Assembly (NCBI GenBank): GCA_014905825.1
Contig: JACGCN010000006.1
Coordinates: 2,232,001 to 2,296,000, forward strand
From: Lyophyllum atratum
Taxonomy: Eukaryota; Basidiomycota; Agaricomycetes; Agaricales; Lyophyllaceae
DNA length: 64,000 bases
Direction: 5' to 3'
The translations under genes and the position numbers were made by a program. The notes beneath the pieces were generated by a model. The model was not told the origin of the DNA, made no database searches, and worked only from the letters and a program-made list of their open reading frames with translations. Below are positions 39,684-51,356 of this stretch, piece after piece (position 1 is the first letter of the stretch; each line of letters begins with the position of its first letter).

Positions 39684-41180
39684 TCAGATGGCCTGGAAGG
39701 CCGTCCCACCTGCTCGTGCGTCAAACTCTATCACATCCTCCAGACCTACGACGGCGTCAGTTTGCATTTTTATATCGGCAGGTGCCAGGAAAAAACTAAC
39801 CCATAACTTGGAAGAAGGCCTTGGGGTCCATACCTTGCGAAGAGGCGAAATCTGTCCCAGTCTTCTTCAAGGAATGCATTGCAGCACGGACGGCGTGGAC
39901 CATCGCGACGCAGGAAACCAACGAGAAGACTACACTCTAGTCGGCGACTGAATTATGGAAGGGCCAAAGACAGCACTTACTGATGATCTTAGCACCCATG
40001 GCTTCAGCTTCACCAGTTGTGAAGGATGGTGTGAGACCCCCAGAGATAACATTGACGAGGACCTTGGAAAAGACTGTTAGAACGTATGTCTCGATGAGAT
40101 CAAGTGTCAGTAAACCCACAGGTTTGGGCGCCAATGCAGCAACAGTAGACTCCAGTAATTCGCTGGTACGAACTCCTTCTATGAAGCATACATCTGCACC
40201 CGCGTGTGATGCCAGCTTGAGCCGGGTGACCGCTTCTTCCATTCCAAGAACTTGCGCCGCATCCGTTCTCGCAATGACCACCTGCATATCGTCAGACGGA
40301 GTTTATGTACAATAGCGCGGGTGGGAAAATACATACGAAGTCTGATCCTCCTGGTATTGAGTCTCTCGCAAGGACAGCCGCACGAACTCGAGTGAGGAAT
40401 TCTTCGCGAGAGACGACTTGCTTTCCGAGGAGATGGCCACATCGCTTGGTTTGCACCTGATCCTCTATATGAAGAGCAGCTACACCGGCTTTCGCATATT
40501 GAGTGACGGTGCGGGCAACCATTGCAGGTCCACCAAAACTATACAAAGGTCAATTTCCTATTTGTTACTCCACAAAGTATATAGGCAAACCCAGTGTCAG
40601 CGTCGGCAATAACAGGGATGGTAGGGTCAATACTGCAGACCATCGATGCCGCCTATAGAGAGTTTTAGGTTTGGACTTGGCAAAGGAAGAGAGACTGTCT
40701 TACACCGACAAAGTCGTTCAGGGTGGCGATTGCAAGGTCGGGTTGTCCTAGCCGTGAAGCAGTTGTCGCAGCGCCGCTGAAAATTTTCATGAATTCGTGA
40801 GCAAGGAGAGGTCTGGAGTTATACGAACCTTTGATACAAGCAATCAAATCCGGCTTCCAGTGCGCACCGAGCGCTGATACCGTCACAAATGCCCGGGGCA
40901 ACCTAGGGAGGATAACCTGTCAATAAACGAATGAGATTGCACGCTTTTCAAGACTTACAACAATCCCGGGTCGGGCAAGCATTTGGCGAAGACGAGTTGC
41001 TGGGTTCGAAGATAGCGGGCCATCGAGATAGTTCGCTGGGTCCAGACGTGGATTGTAATAAGCAGCGTTGTCGAGAGGGTAGGCTAGTGGCTCCGCAACG
41101 TTAGCATGGGTTGCTCTCTCGTTCTGAGTTTGCGTGGCAGTGCCATTCGCGTTGGTGAAGTAGTCGAGAGCGGGAGACAT
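39684..41180 (-). CDS. Isocitrate lyase/PEP mutase superfamily lyase (OAH- or methylisocitrate-lyase-like)
   Basis: Minus-strand gene, ATG 41180, TGA 39684-39686, with several introns. The TIM-barrel signatures are VIADADTGFGGPAMVARTV (metal-binding Asp-x-Asp), HIEDQVQTKRCGHLLGK with the catalytic Cys of KRCGH, FVVVIARTDAAQVLG, and VNVISGGLTPSFT. The C-terminal part reads IIIFSLVSC and GLEDVIEFDARAGGTAF. This layout is shared by oxaloacetate acetylhydrolase (oxaloacetate to oxalate plus acetate), 2,3-dimethylmalate lyase and methylisocitrate lyase; true isocitrate lyase is much longer. Which reaction it runs cannot be decided by eye. It lies between two flavocytochrome b2 paralogues. The last-but-one exon starts at 39929; I chose that acceptor because it alone keeps the frame. 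Confidence 0.85.
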
Positions 41181-42360
41181 ATTACAACGAGTTGTTGAAG
41201 CAGCTGAGAAGAGCAAAAAACGAAGATTTCTTGGGAAGCAGAGGCTGCGAAGTGGGCCTTTTATATCGACATGGCCTGGGATGTGGTAGGGTATGCATGC
41301 TCGGTTAGGTTGCGAACTATCTGAAATTATAATTACCTCATTACTTTTTCGGTCGAAATCGCCAAGACAATCTTGTCTCCGCTCTTGCGATCAGGAGATT
41401 GGTACTCTTTCGTGTATTCAGAGACGTGGTATTCTTCCCGGAACGTAAATACGATCCCATGCGCAGCCAGTGTCGGTCAAGATTACGTCTATCAAGCAAA
41501 GGACATTCACCACACCGTTGAAAAAAATATAAGAGCATACCAGCATTGAGACGCACTAGACATAGCTTCAGGGGGGCGATATGGTTCCCCCTTCGTTCGT
41601 TTAGACAGAAAAAGCAAATGACCACTGGTCGAATTCTTGTTGTCGCGTTGTTTCGTCTTGGTTTACCTTGTTTAACCTCAAGGCTGTCCAAATCACTTGG
41701 CACTTGGCATCCTTGGCGCACTCTCATCTAATCTAGACGCTCGTATTCCCATTTTTCACTGAAATTGTACACTCAAGTCTCCTTGTATGCTCCACGCTTC
41801 TTAGGATCCGAATATCTGTGCCTCCTGGCAAACAGGTGATGCCACAAACAGATGATTGTGCTCCACTCCTTTCCCTGTAGTAAACTTTGCTTGGGAACTT
41901 AGACGAAAATCCTCGAACCCCTGGCATCTGCGACACTCTGCTCCTTCTGTGTGAAGGAAGTTCTCTGTGGATATCGGCGATAGTGAGGTCTTTGTTGCGT
42001 AGCTTCTATCACAAGCACCCTGCTCAGCTCCTTGAAGTGGTTCGGTCCTCCAAGACTTATCGATCATTAAATACTCTCGGCACCCCGTCGACTATCCAAC
42101 CTTCTTCAGATATCCAACTGTCGCGAAGAACTCTCCCGTTTCATGACTATTTCCCCCCTAACACCGAACTCTTTCCCAGATCATGACTGAATCTTCCGTT
42201 CTTTGGCACGACATGGTGCTCCTATGGAGCGACGAATGTCTCCATGGCTCGCCCAACAAGTCGTAGGAGAAGCCTCGGGTTTCCTCCCTTCCGCTCTAAG
42301 ACATGAAAAGACGCCGCAGAAATTACAACTGTTCACAGGACCCCACTTTCACTCTTCCCA
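41181..42360. other. Divergent promoter region between lyase and copy B
   Basis: 1180 bp separate the divergent ATGs. Several short frames (e.g. 41341-41727 on the minus strand) lack motifs or splice partners and are not called. The region should carry control sites for both genes. Confidence 0.4.
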
Positions 42361-44565
42361 ATGGCAGCCATCATTCCAGCTTCGACAGTCGCGGAACACG
42401 CGACCAGAGATAGTTGCTGGATTATAGTCCATAGTACGTGCGCGGAGTTCTCTCTATTATCTCGCCAACCTTATCGTTCGCTGCCTAGACAAAGTGTACG
42501 ACGTCACAGATTTTTTAGACGGTCTGTTACCTCTATAACGCCTAATGCACTGCCTTCATTGATTACTACATGTGCAGAGCATCCTGGTGGAAGCAAGATC
42601 GTCCTCAAGTACGCTGGAAAAGATGCAACGTGCGTCTGAGCTTCCTCTGCCCAGAAATTTCACGTCAACTTGACTCCAGTGAAGCGTATGAGCCTATCCA
42701 CCCTCCCGATGCTATCACGACGAACCTACCAATAAACAAGCAGTACGTGCCAGGAATTTCCAGAAGCAACGAAAATTGGGATACCTTCACCTTTAGCATT
42801 GGATCCATTGATCCGACGACGTTTGTCAAGGCTGTGAAGGAAGTAACAGAGGCAGACAAGAGACGCCAAGTGTTGATGGATGCTCGTCCACCTTTGGATG
42901 AGGTCCTCAATCTCCACGACTTCGAGGTGTGACTAGTGCTATGCAGTCTCTTCGCGCCTCGCCTGACGAAGGCTGAATTTGCACAGGCTGTCGCCAAAAG
43001 GATTCTTCCTGACAAGGCGTGGGCCTATTATTCGTCCGCATCAGATGACGAGATAACCATCCGCGAAAACCGTGCTGCTTATCAGCGGTATGTCCATATC
43101 CTGGTTCTCTGGGCGATCCACTACCTCACGGGCTGTGCAGAGTCTGGTTCCGTCCCCGGGTGTTGCGTGATGTCACCTCCGTTGATTGGTCCACCACGAT
43201 CCTTGGCCGAAAATCGGCTTTGCCTGTTTACATCGTAAGTCGGTAAGCCTCTTGGCGCGTCTCTTCTCAACATCTAGGTGGATAGTCCGCTACAGCGCTT
43301 GGCAAGCTTGGACACCCGGATGGCGAGCTGAACCTGACCAGAGCGGCCGGTAAACACGGTGTAATCCAGATGGTTTGTACATTTTACAGCAGTAATCAGG
43401 GGGTCCTAATCTAGTATTCCAGCTCCCGACTTTGGCTTCTTGTTCCTTCGATGAGATGATTGATACAGCCATGCCAGGACAGCCTCTCTTCCTACAGCTG
43501 TATGTGACATTCACTATCTTTCAAACCTTTGCCAAGCATCGCACACTTAGATATGTCAATCGCGACCGCCAAATTACCAAAAAATACGTTCAGCACGCTG
43601 AGAAACGAGGCGTTAAGGCTCTTTTCATCACAGTCGATGCACCACAGCTGGGACGACGCGAGAAGGACATGAGGATGAAATTCGTGGACGATGACGCTGG
43701 CGCGAAGGTACAGGAAGGTCAGTCCGATGTCAAGAGAAATGAAGGCGTCGCAAGAGCCATTAGTGTAACTAATTTTAGTCGGCCACCATTGCCTAGGGCT
43801 CACCGCTCATTTCTAGTCTTTCATTGACCCCAGTTTATCCTGGAAGGATGTTCCGTGGTTCAGAAGTATTACAAACAGTATGTCCAGCTGCATTTGTAAA
43901 AAGAAATTGCTAACCTTGTTTGACCTAGTGCCGATCATCCTTAAAGGTGTCGCTACACCAGAAGATGCCATCCTTGCTCTCGAAGCAGGCTGCCAAGGCA
44001 TCGTTTTGAGTGACCACGGCGGTAGACAACTCGACACCAGCCGGTCAGGTCTCGAGAACTTGATTGAGATCGTCGCAGCTCTGAAAAAGCGTGGACCATG
44101 GCCAAATCCCAATTTCTCCGTCTTTGTTGACGGCGGCGTACGTCGTGCGAGTGATGTGCTCAAAGCCTTGGCACTGGGCGCAACCGCTGTTGGCATTGGA
44201 AGAGGCTTTTTGTATGCTTTTTGTGCCTATGGACAGGAAGGCGTTGAGAAAGCGATCCAGATCCTTCGCGTAAGTTGTTTGGACTGACTGGGTTTGATAT
44301 TTGAGAAATTCTTACGAACTCAATCATCTCTAGGATGAGTTCGAAATGAACATGCGACTGCTCGGGACTCGTCATCTTGGCGAACTTGTGCCGGAGATGG
44401 TGGACGCTAGTGCACTGCATTCGCATGTGGGCCTCACCCCGAACGACAGTCTATACAACTCAACTTGTAAGTAGACGCTATGAGGAACGAGTTACCTCGC
44501 TGACTGTAGCAACCCAACTAGATCAACCTTTGCGCCTGGCGGAATTTAGAGAGACCAAGCTTTAG
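42361..44565 (+). CDS. Flavocytochrome b2-type 2-hydroxy-acid dehydrogenase, copy B
   Basis: Multi-exon gene from ATG 42361 to TAG 44563-44565, paralogous to copy A and in opposite orientation. Cytochrome b5 part: [39 protein letters not shown] domain: [83 protein letters not shown], the catalytic-His string VLSDHGGRQLDTSRSG, and [20 protein letters not shown]. Compared with the usual SNHGG this copy has SDHGG. There is no mitochondrial presequence; the C-terminus ends -TKL, as in copy A, although the preceding tails differ. The intron before the haem motif sits at the same codon as in copy A, but here uses a normal GT donor. Confidence 0.92.
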
Positions 44566-44664
44566 CGTGTTTATTTCAATTATTACCATGCTCACGTAGT
44601 TTCTTTATACACCTTGTATTTCATAGCCTTTGAAGATCCCGACTCGAAGGGGGCCAGAGTCACA

Positions 44665-46331
44665 TCAGAGGTACTTGAATAGCCATGCATCATCCTTACG
44701 ATGGAAGTCCTCCTCAATAGCATACTGAACCCTCCACGGTTTCCACTGCGTCAATGTCCGATCATGGACGTCCCACAAGCAACGGTTGTAACCAAGGGTA
44801 TCGAGATGTATCAGGTCGCTGACCAGATCATCTGGATCTATGGGTAAAGTACGCCCAATACTATAGAGATGGATAAACCTCAGGCGAGGAAGTTCCTGGA
44901 GCCGCTGCAGCTGCAAAATGGTAATTAGCGACTGCCACATAACATAGGGAAAATCGATGCTTACTAGAGGCGCTAATGCGTTGCTGTCGACGTTTACAGT
45001 GCTATCATAATCCCACGGAATAACAAGCTGGATCGCGCTCATTTGGAGTGTAATGATGGACGCAAGTGCTTCGAAGTCCCCAATAAGCATGCAATCATGT
45101 CCTGCATGAAGTCCCAGGACTTCGAGCCCCCGAATGCTGCGAATAGTTGGAAGTAAAATTGCGATCATGTCCCAATTGGCGGAACCGAGGCGAAGAGACA
45201 GTCGACGTAGACAGGAACGACTGTTTAGGAATTGAGACAACACTGACATTTCTCCTTCGCTGACCTGAGGGAGTGACCAAGTCTCGGCGGATAGTCGAAA
45301 GGATTTCAAGTTAGGCAGAGAGGTAGGGCTGTGTGGCAGAAAGAGGAAGATTTCTGAGCTTAAGAAGCCTACTATTGATAATGATTCCAGCGCGGGCAAG
45401 TGGTGGAAGATGAGGTCAATCCCAGTCAAGCCAGGCTCATATGCGTCACAAGCGACACAGAGTTCTAGTTCCGTTAGAGATGCAAACTCATGCATGGATA
45501 TCCCTTCAATATGACGAGAGAGGAGGCTCAGTCGGCGCAATTGTGGGGACAACAGTATTTCTAAGGTGCTGGGCGTGGTGCTGGGGTTCACCAAGAGGGT
45601 CCAAAACGAAGTATCTGGGTCTGTGGAGTGCATTCTCGGTGGGAGGTGGAAGAGAGTTTCGAGCTCCAAACGTTGAATTTGCATGGAACGAAGGCGGGAC
45701 AGATTTGTTTGAGTGATGGGCGGTATTCTATCGCGGAGGAATGTACATTATAAGCATAGCATACTAGTTATTTTAAGTGCAAAACCACTTACGACTGTAC
45801 GCTGAGAGATCTTAGGTGCAACGGTAGGCAGTCAGTCACCTCGCAAGGCAATTCGGGTTGCCTACCAAACCAATAGAAGGCGTTCAAATCTGACATGACC
45901 AGCAAAGCCTTTGCAAGGCACACTGACAGAGAAATTGCGGCGTTAAATAGACTAAGAAGTCAGAAATGGGACCACTTACATCTCTCGAAGATAGACGGAG
46001 AATCTGCATAGGCGATGATACTCAACGTCTTCACGGCGGTAGCAAAACCGCGATTTACGGTGATGTGCTCCAAAATCTCCCAGCTATGTCGCATCATAGA
46101 TTCGGCCACGTTGTCCATGTCCATAAAGAAGTACGGGTATGATTGGAACATTTCGGTGAACCCCTGGCCACCAACGAAGTAGAGTTTGACAGAAGCGAAT
46201 ACAAACCGAATCGCGATATCGTGTAATTTGCGTGAAACGTGCAAGAGCGATACCTGATCGCTGTAAGACAGATAACTTATAATTTCGGTCCATGTTTCGA
46301 CCGCGAGCAAGGGTTCTGGGAGAAAAGCCAT
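44665..46331 (-). CDS. F-box protein with leucine-rich-like C-terminal region
   Basis: Minus-strand gene, ATG 46331, stop at 44665-44667, two or three introns. The N-terminus is an F-box (PEPLLAVETWTEIISYLS, then VSLLHVSRKLHDIA), which should bind Skp1 in an SCF ubiquitin ligase. The remainder is Leu-rich with repeated LxxL segments (LRRLSLLSRHIEGISMHEF; LTELELCVACDAYEPG; LRRLSLRLGSANWDMIAILL), typical of the large, fast-evolving basidiomycete F-box families. The middle exon (~45840-45930) was joined through T|TG at its acceptor, giving LCLAKALLVMSDLNAF. The substrate is unknown. Confidence 0.8.
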
Positions 46332-46505
46332 GATGGGTAGATGACAAGCTCAGGGCAGGGGTGAGTCAAAATGACGTGAGGACCGTGACTCGACTTGAAC
46401 AGTAGTTCCGCCTTGGGCTCCGATCCCTGGCAGCACTTATAAACCGTTGGCCATGGAAAGCATTCCCTTTACTCCCCTCTTTCTCTGAAATCGACACTGG
46501 CATCC

Positions 46506-49500
46506 ATGCCAGGGACCGGCAAAGCATCTCTGTCAGCGACCAACCTCGCCGTTCACCACCACTTCAACTGTGACCTCTATCTATACAATGCTTACCACCG
46601 ACCCCGAATTCCTGGCTCATACCACGAAACCCCCGAACTCACTAGGGCGCAATGGCAACGCGGAAACGACTGGGAAAAATCCCTGTTCGCCTGGCTTGCT
46701 CGTGAAAACCTGCTTCTAACCGTCCCCTCCAAACCTTTGGATTCAACCGTCTTGCTGGAAAACATACAGGCTGACGATAGAGACCATTTTTTCATTGCTG
46801 GTTTGACTTTTTTGCCGCCGCAGGAAATGCTTGACGCACGCTTCCACGAAACCGGGAGGGATCCTCTTATCTTTGGTCTCGCCAAGCCCGACTTGCTTCA
46901 AATCATACGTACGCGGGATGGCGTCAAGTGGAAAGTCATCGACGCCAAAGTCTCATCAGGCATAAAGGTGCTCATCTATTCCAATAGGTTTAGTGGTTGG
47001 TTGACCAACCCTGTTGCTTAGACGTCACACCATGCTCAGATACACTTCTATACTTTGTGTCTCGCGTACATTCTACCTCTTCCATTTTTTCGTCCTGAAG
47101 GATCAGCGGGAGTCTGGCTGCCACCAGCCGATGGTTTTGGCAAATCTCCGCCATCGCTGGATGGGCTCAAATCCGTCAACTCTTCGCTTCTATCAACCTC
47201 TCTTGATCGTTTTCTCTTCGAAAAAATACCTGATATCCTCTCCCTTCCTGCCGAGAACGTCAAGTGGCACTACAATCCACTGTGCCGAGGATGTCCGTAT
47301 GAACAAGATTGCAAGGCAAATGCTGTCCATCACGGCGAATTGGGTAGTATTCCCAACGTCTCTCTCGACGACGTTCAAACATTGAGAGGGCTGCTGCGCA
47401 TTTCATCTGATTCTATGCATGCGCACATATCCGCAAGAGAGGAGACCGATATTGAGGATCTGCACAGATTGATCGTTCAACCGATGAAGCTTGACACCCT
47501 CGCACTATCATTCCCTAGTACGTTAAAGAAGAGTAGGCGTATCTTGGCCCTTCCGAGGAAGAGCAGACAAATTGACAGTCCCGTTGTTGAAGCCGCAAGA
47601 AGTAAACGTCCCCAAGTGAGAAGCTCTTAATCTCTACTGACATGCGTCTAAACTCTGCGCCCAATAGGTCAAGCTTCAACGAAACCTAGCGTTCCCTCGG
47701 CATGAAGACATAGCTGTGATAATGTCGCTCATACTGGACCCATCTTCCTCAGGTGGCATCGAGCAATATAGCATCAGTGTCATATCCGCCAAACCATTCC
47801 CTATCCCCAACTCGACACTTCACGGCCCAGTCTCCGATCTCGTTCCAACCCTGGCCCTTCTTATCCAATCGATCATCGACTTTCAGTCAACCTTTTCCCC
47901 GAATCTTGTAACCCAGTTCTACGTATGGTCACCAAGTGAACAATCGGCTTTACAGGCACACTTGATCAATGTGGCCCTCACCTCCACAGCCCATGACAAC
48001 GAGGTACGTATTTGTATCGGGGCACTCGCGCAAGGCGCATCATTACTGCATACAACGTACCAACCTGTGCTACTATCTGGTGCTCTTTTGAGCTTCTTGA
48101 CAAACTCTAGACGGACTAAGGCGGAACATAGGGCTTGTCTCGAGCGATTGGGCCTTTCCACCGAGGGTTCGGCGGCTGAATTGCGTGAACGTGTCGATGG
48201 GGAGATCCGTAAGCTCCAGGAAGAAGGCGGGCGCGTGGCGACGGGCATCGATAACCGCGCAGAACTGGGCCAGATGCAGCGGGTCGTCGTTCTCAAGAGA
48301 GAAGTGGAACGCCTGGTTGCTTTGCCTCTGCCTGGATACTGGGATTTACCGGAATGCGCTGCAGCGTTACTTCCCGATGCCTCTCCGGTGGCACAATGCC
48401 CAAGCGAAGAAGAGATATTCAGCAAATATCAGAACAATGCAACTGCAGCACTTGAAGAAGCCCTTGCGCGACGCAACGCAACTATCTACGCGATTATCCG
48501 GGACGTTAGAGAGCGTGTCTTGAAATCTGGCCACAGCCTGCTTGTGAATGATGCCAAGGCCCTTTCCTCGAACTTTATGGACATCTGCCGCCAGGAGCAT
48601 ATTCGCAAACTTTTCTTTGTGCAACAAGTATGTGCCCTACCTTGTTATTTGGTCTCAAGTAGCTCTGTAGCCTGACTTCCCCACAGTTCGAGGTCCTCAC
48701 TAAGCTGAATGAGCTTTGGCGCTCTCGAATCGAGGGTTGCTCTGACGCGCCAGTGCTTCAATACCTGAATCCCAGGCTTGGGGCGAATGGACTGGAGCAC
48801 GTCTTTTATCTCCTGTCAGGGACCCTCGACATGCCTGGAACGGATAAGACACATTCAACATACGACAAGATCATTGCTTTGGATGAGCCTGATGACCCCG
48901 GCAACGATATCCCGGTGGAGGCCCTCTTTGACGATCTAGCTGTCTCGGGTCTCTTCTTTCCACTCAATAAGTACACTCGCGCGAAGTGGACTTCACAACA
49001 TCCCACTGTGCAGAAGGAATTGCTGATCGCAAATCTCCGGGGTATGGCCATAGACGGAAATCGGACGAAGGTCTTTATCCAAGCGTGGGGCGGCATGGGC
49101 GTCAAATTTATCAAAGGCCGTAACTATCGTCTTTCTCCACGGCTGGTGGATTTCAACACCTCCAAGGCTTTGGCGGTTCTCCTCGAAATAGACTTGCGCT
49201 GTGCGTTGGACCCATCTCAGGATAGAGAATATGGCACCGAAGCGCACGCGGGTCTACCTCTCCTGCAAATGATCATTGACCCCAGGACTTTCGGAAGGAA
49301 CGCGATGGCCAAAAAATATTTGAAGACAGAGAATGTGATTCAGAAATTGTTCCGTGACCTGAAAGACTTGGGAAGTGAAGCAGCGGGGTCATTGATTTTG
49401 AAATCCTCCCAGCATCTAGCTGCACAGAGGATCCTGTCCAATCGACTGTCTGTCATATGGGGGCCTCCTGGTAAGCCGCTCGCCCTTTTACGTTCACATA

Positions 49501-51212
49501 TGTCAATGCGTTACTTTTCTCTTCAGGTACAGGGAAAACATACACGATCGCCTTGTCTTTATTACGCCTTCTGGATGTCCAATACCGCCATGCAGAAAGG
49601 GGAAGGAAAATCATATTCATCACTGCTATGACCCACGCAGCTATCGACGCCTGCCGAAAGAAATTGATTCATCTTATGGGTTGCTATCGCGCAATTGACT
49701 CGCTTCCCACGGAATGGTTGAATCGAGTGTCCGTGGAGCAGGTTCTAAAGGGCAATGAGCATCCAGCCCCATCTTCGTCCGACTCGTCAGCTTATGTTTA
49801 CGCCGGGACAACATACCAAGTTAGTGGCTGTCATTTTGTTGATATTAATTCGGGCTGATATCGCCGCCTTTGGAAAGCTTTACAACTTCACGAAACGGCA
49901 CTCTTTCCAGGTTGACTGCGTCATCATTGACGAAGCAGGCCAGCTTGGTCTGAGTTCCGTCGCACTCGTTATCCGTGCGCTGCGTACCACAGGAAGAATT
50001 ATAATTGCAGGCGATTCGGAACAATTAGCACCTATCATGAGTGCTCAATATCCTCAGACAAAGATGCGGCCGCTTTTTGGATCAGTTCTGGACTGTCTCA
50101 TGAATGCGCCACAAACGCCGCCAATGAGCCAGCCGGACAATTCTGATAACAGCCAGTGTTCTATGACAAGCGAGGCGCCGTCTTCAAACGTTGTGCAACT
50201 CACTGAGAACTTCCGGTTGGTGACCCGCCGCTACGTATGCATCTCTCCTCTGCTGACTTTGTTTTTGATTAGACTCAATCCGGACCTCGGAGAGTTCGTC
50301 TCGACCATTTACTCGAGGGCTTTCAAGCCCCAGAAAGTCCAAGCACGTCAACTCGCGCGCCACCTCAAACTTATCGAGAACGACAAAGGACGGGATCTGG
50401 GTATTCAAGCGGAGGTCCTGGCAGACGTGCAGGTGTTTTTGCTCTCCCTTTCAAAGGTCATGCTCAGGGAGCCGCAAAATGTACTCCTCCCTCCCGGACT
50501 TCACTTCCCTGAGGGCAAACCAGATATCTTGAACGCCGACACCACGCTACCACCGCAAGCCATTTCTCTCGCACTGCTGAGACTTAACGCGCGTGGGATG
50601 AATTCTATGGTCGAGGACGTGGGATACGAGGTCCATGTGCGGGGAGAGGCTTCGGTGGCTGCGGCGCTCGTGGCTTCGATTCAAAGATGCTCGCCCGAGG
50701 ACGATATCTTCGTGGCTACCCCCCATCGGGTGCAGCGAGAGGCCGTGAAGACAGCGCTGGCGCGCCTACTACCCAGCGACTTGGGACTCGGGAATCTGAG
50801 GATCTCCGATGGGAGTGACACGGACTCAGACACGGCTTCAATAAAAGTGTCAGGGAAAGTGACGGTGGACACGATCGAACGTTTACAAGGTCAGTTCATG
50901 GTCACCAACTATCTGTTCTTCAATGCTGAATGGTTCATACAAGGCTCTGAAGCCGCATTTGTGATCTGTTTATTCTCTGTGCCGAAGTCGTCTAGCTCGC
51001 CAAATCTTGGGTTCTTGCTCGAACGTAGGCGACTTAACGTGGCGATCAGCCGCGCGAAGACGCTTTGCATAGTCGTAGCTTCGCCAGAGGTATTACGTCC
51101 TGGGGTACACGTACTCGCGAATGAAGAAACGGCAAAGGGGTACGCTTTTCTCAGGGCGTTCGAGGAGCGAGCATGGTCATGCGAACTAAACGTTAACCTG
51201 GATAATTTCTGA
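46506..51212 (+). CDS. Cas4/RecB-like Fe-S nuclease fused to SF1 (Dna2/Upf1-like) helicase
   Basis: Eight exons with introns at 46968-47021, 47616-47667, 48628-48686, 49471-49526, 49820-49877, 50216-50272 and 50890-50943 give 1438 aa. The N-terminal ~300 residues are a PD-(D/E)xK nuclease: Cys22, Asp129 (AKPDLL), Asp146-x-Lys148 (VIDAK), Gln160/Tyr164 (AQIHFY), then Cys242, Cys245, Cys251 (LCRGCPYEQDC), the four-Cys iron-sulfur pattern of Cas4, AddB and Dna2. After a long middle region come helicase motifs: Walker A GPPGTGKT, CVIIDEAGQ (Walker B), GDSEQLAPI, LTENFR, TVDTIERLQGSE and LNVAISRAKTL. This resembles the bacterial TM0106-type nuclease-helicase rather than Dna2 proper. A role in DNA end or flap processing is likely but inferred. 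Confidence 0.88.
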
Positions 51213-51356
51213 CTACCGATCTGTTCCGTACCATACGAATATTGCATCGCCCTTGCGTCGTAGACACAGCCTGCTATATACGAAACAGGGCCTCCGAGTC
51301 CCATCATAGACTTGTCAAGTATAATCCCGGACTCCGATCACAGTGATCGAGAAAAC

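Noticed and set aside
41341..41727. 128-aa minus-strand frame in the lyase/copy B promoter
   Set aside because: No recognisable motif and no splice-compatible continuation; treated as chance.
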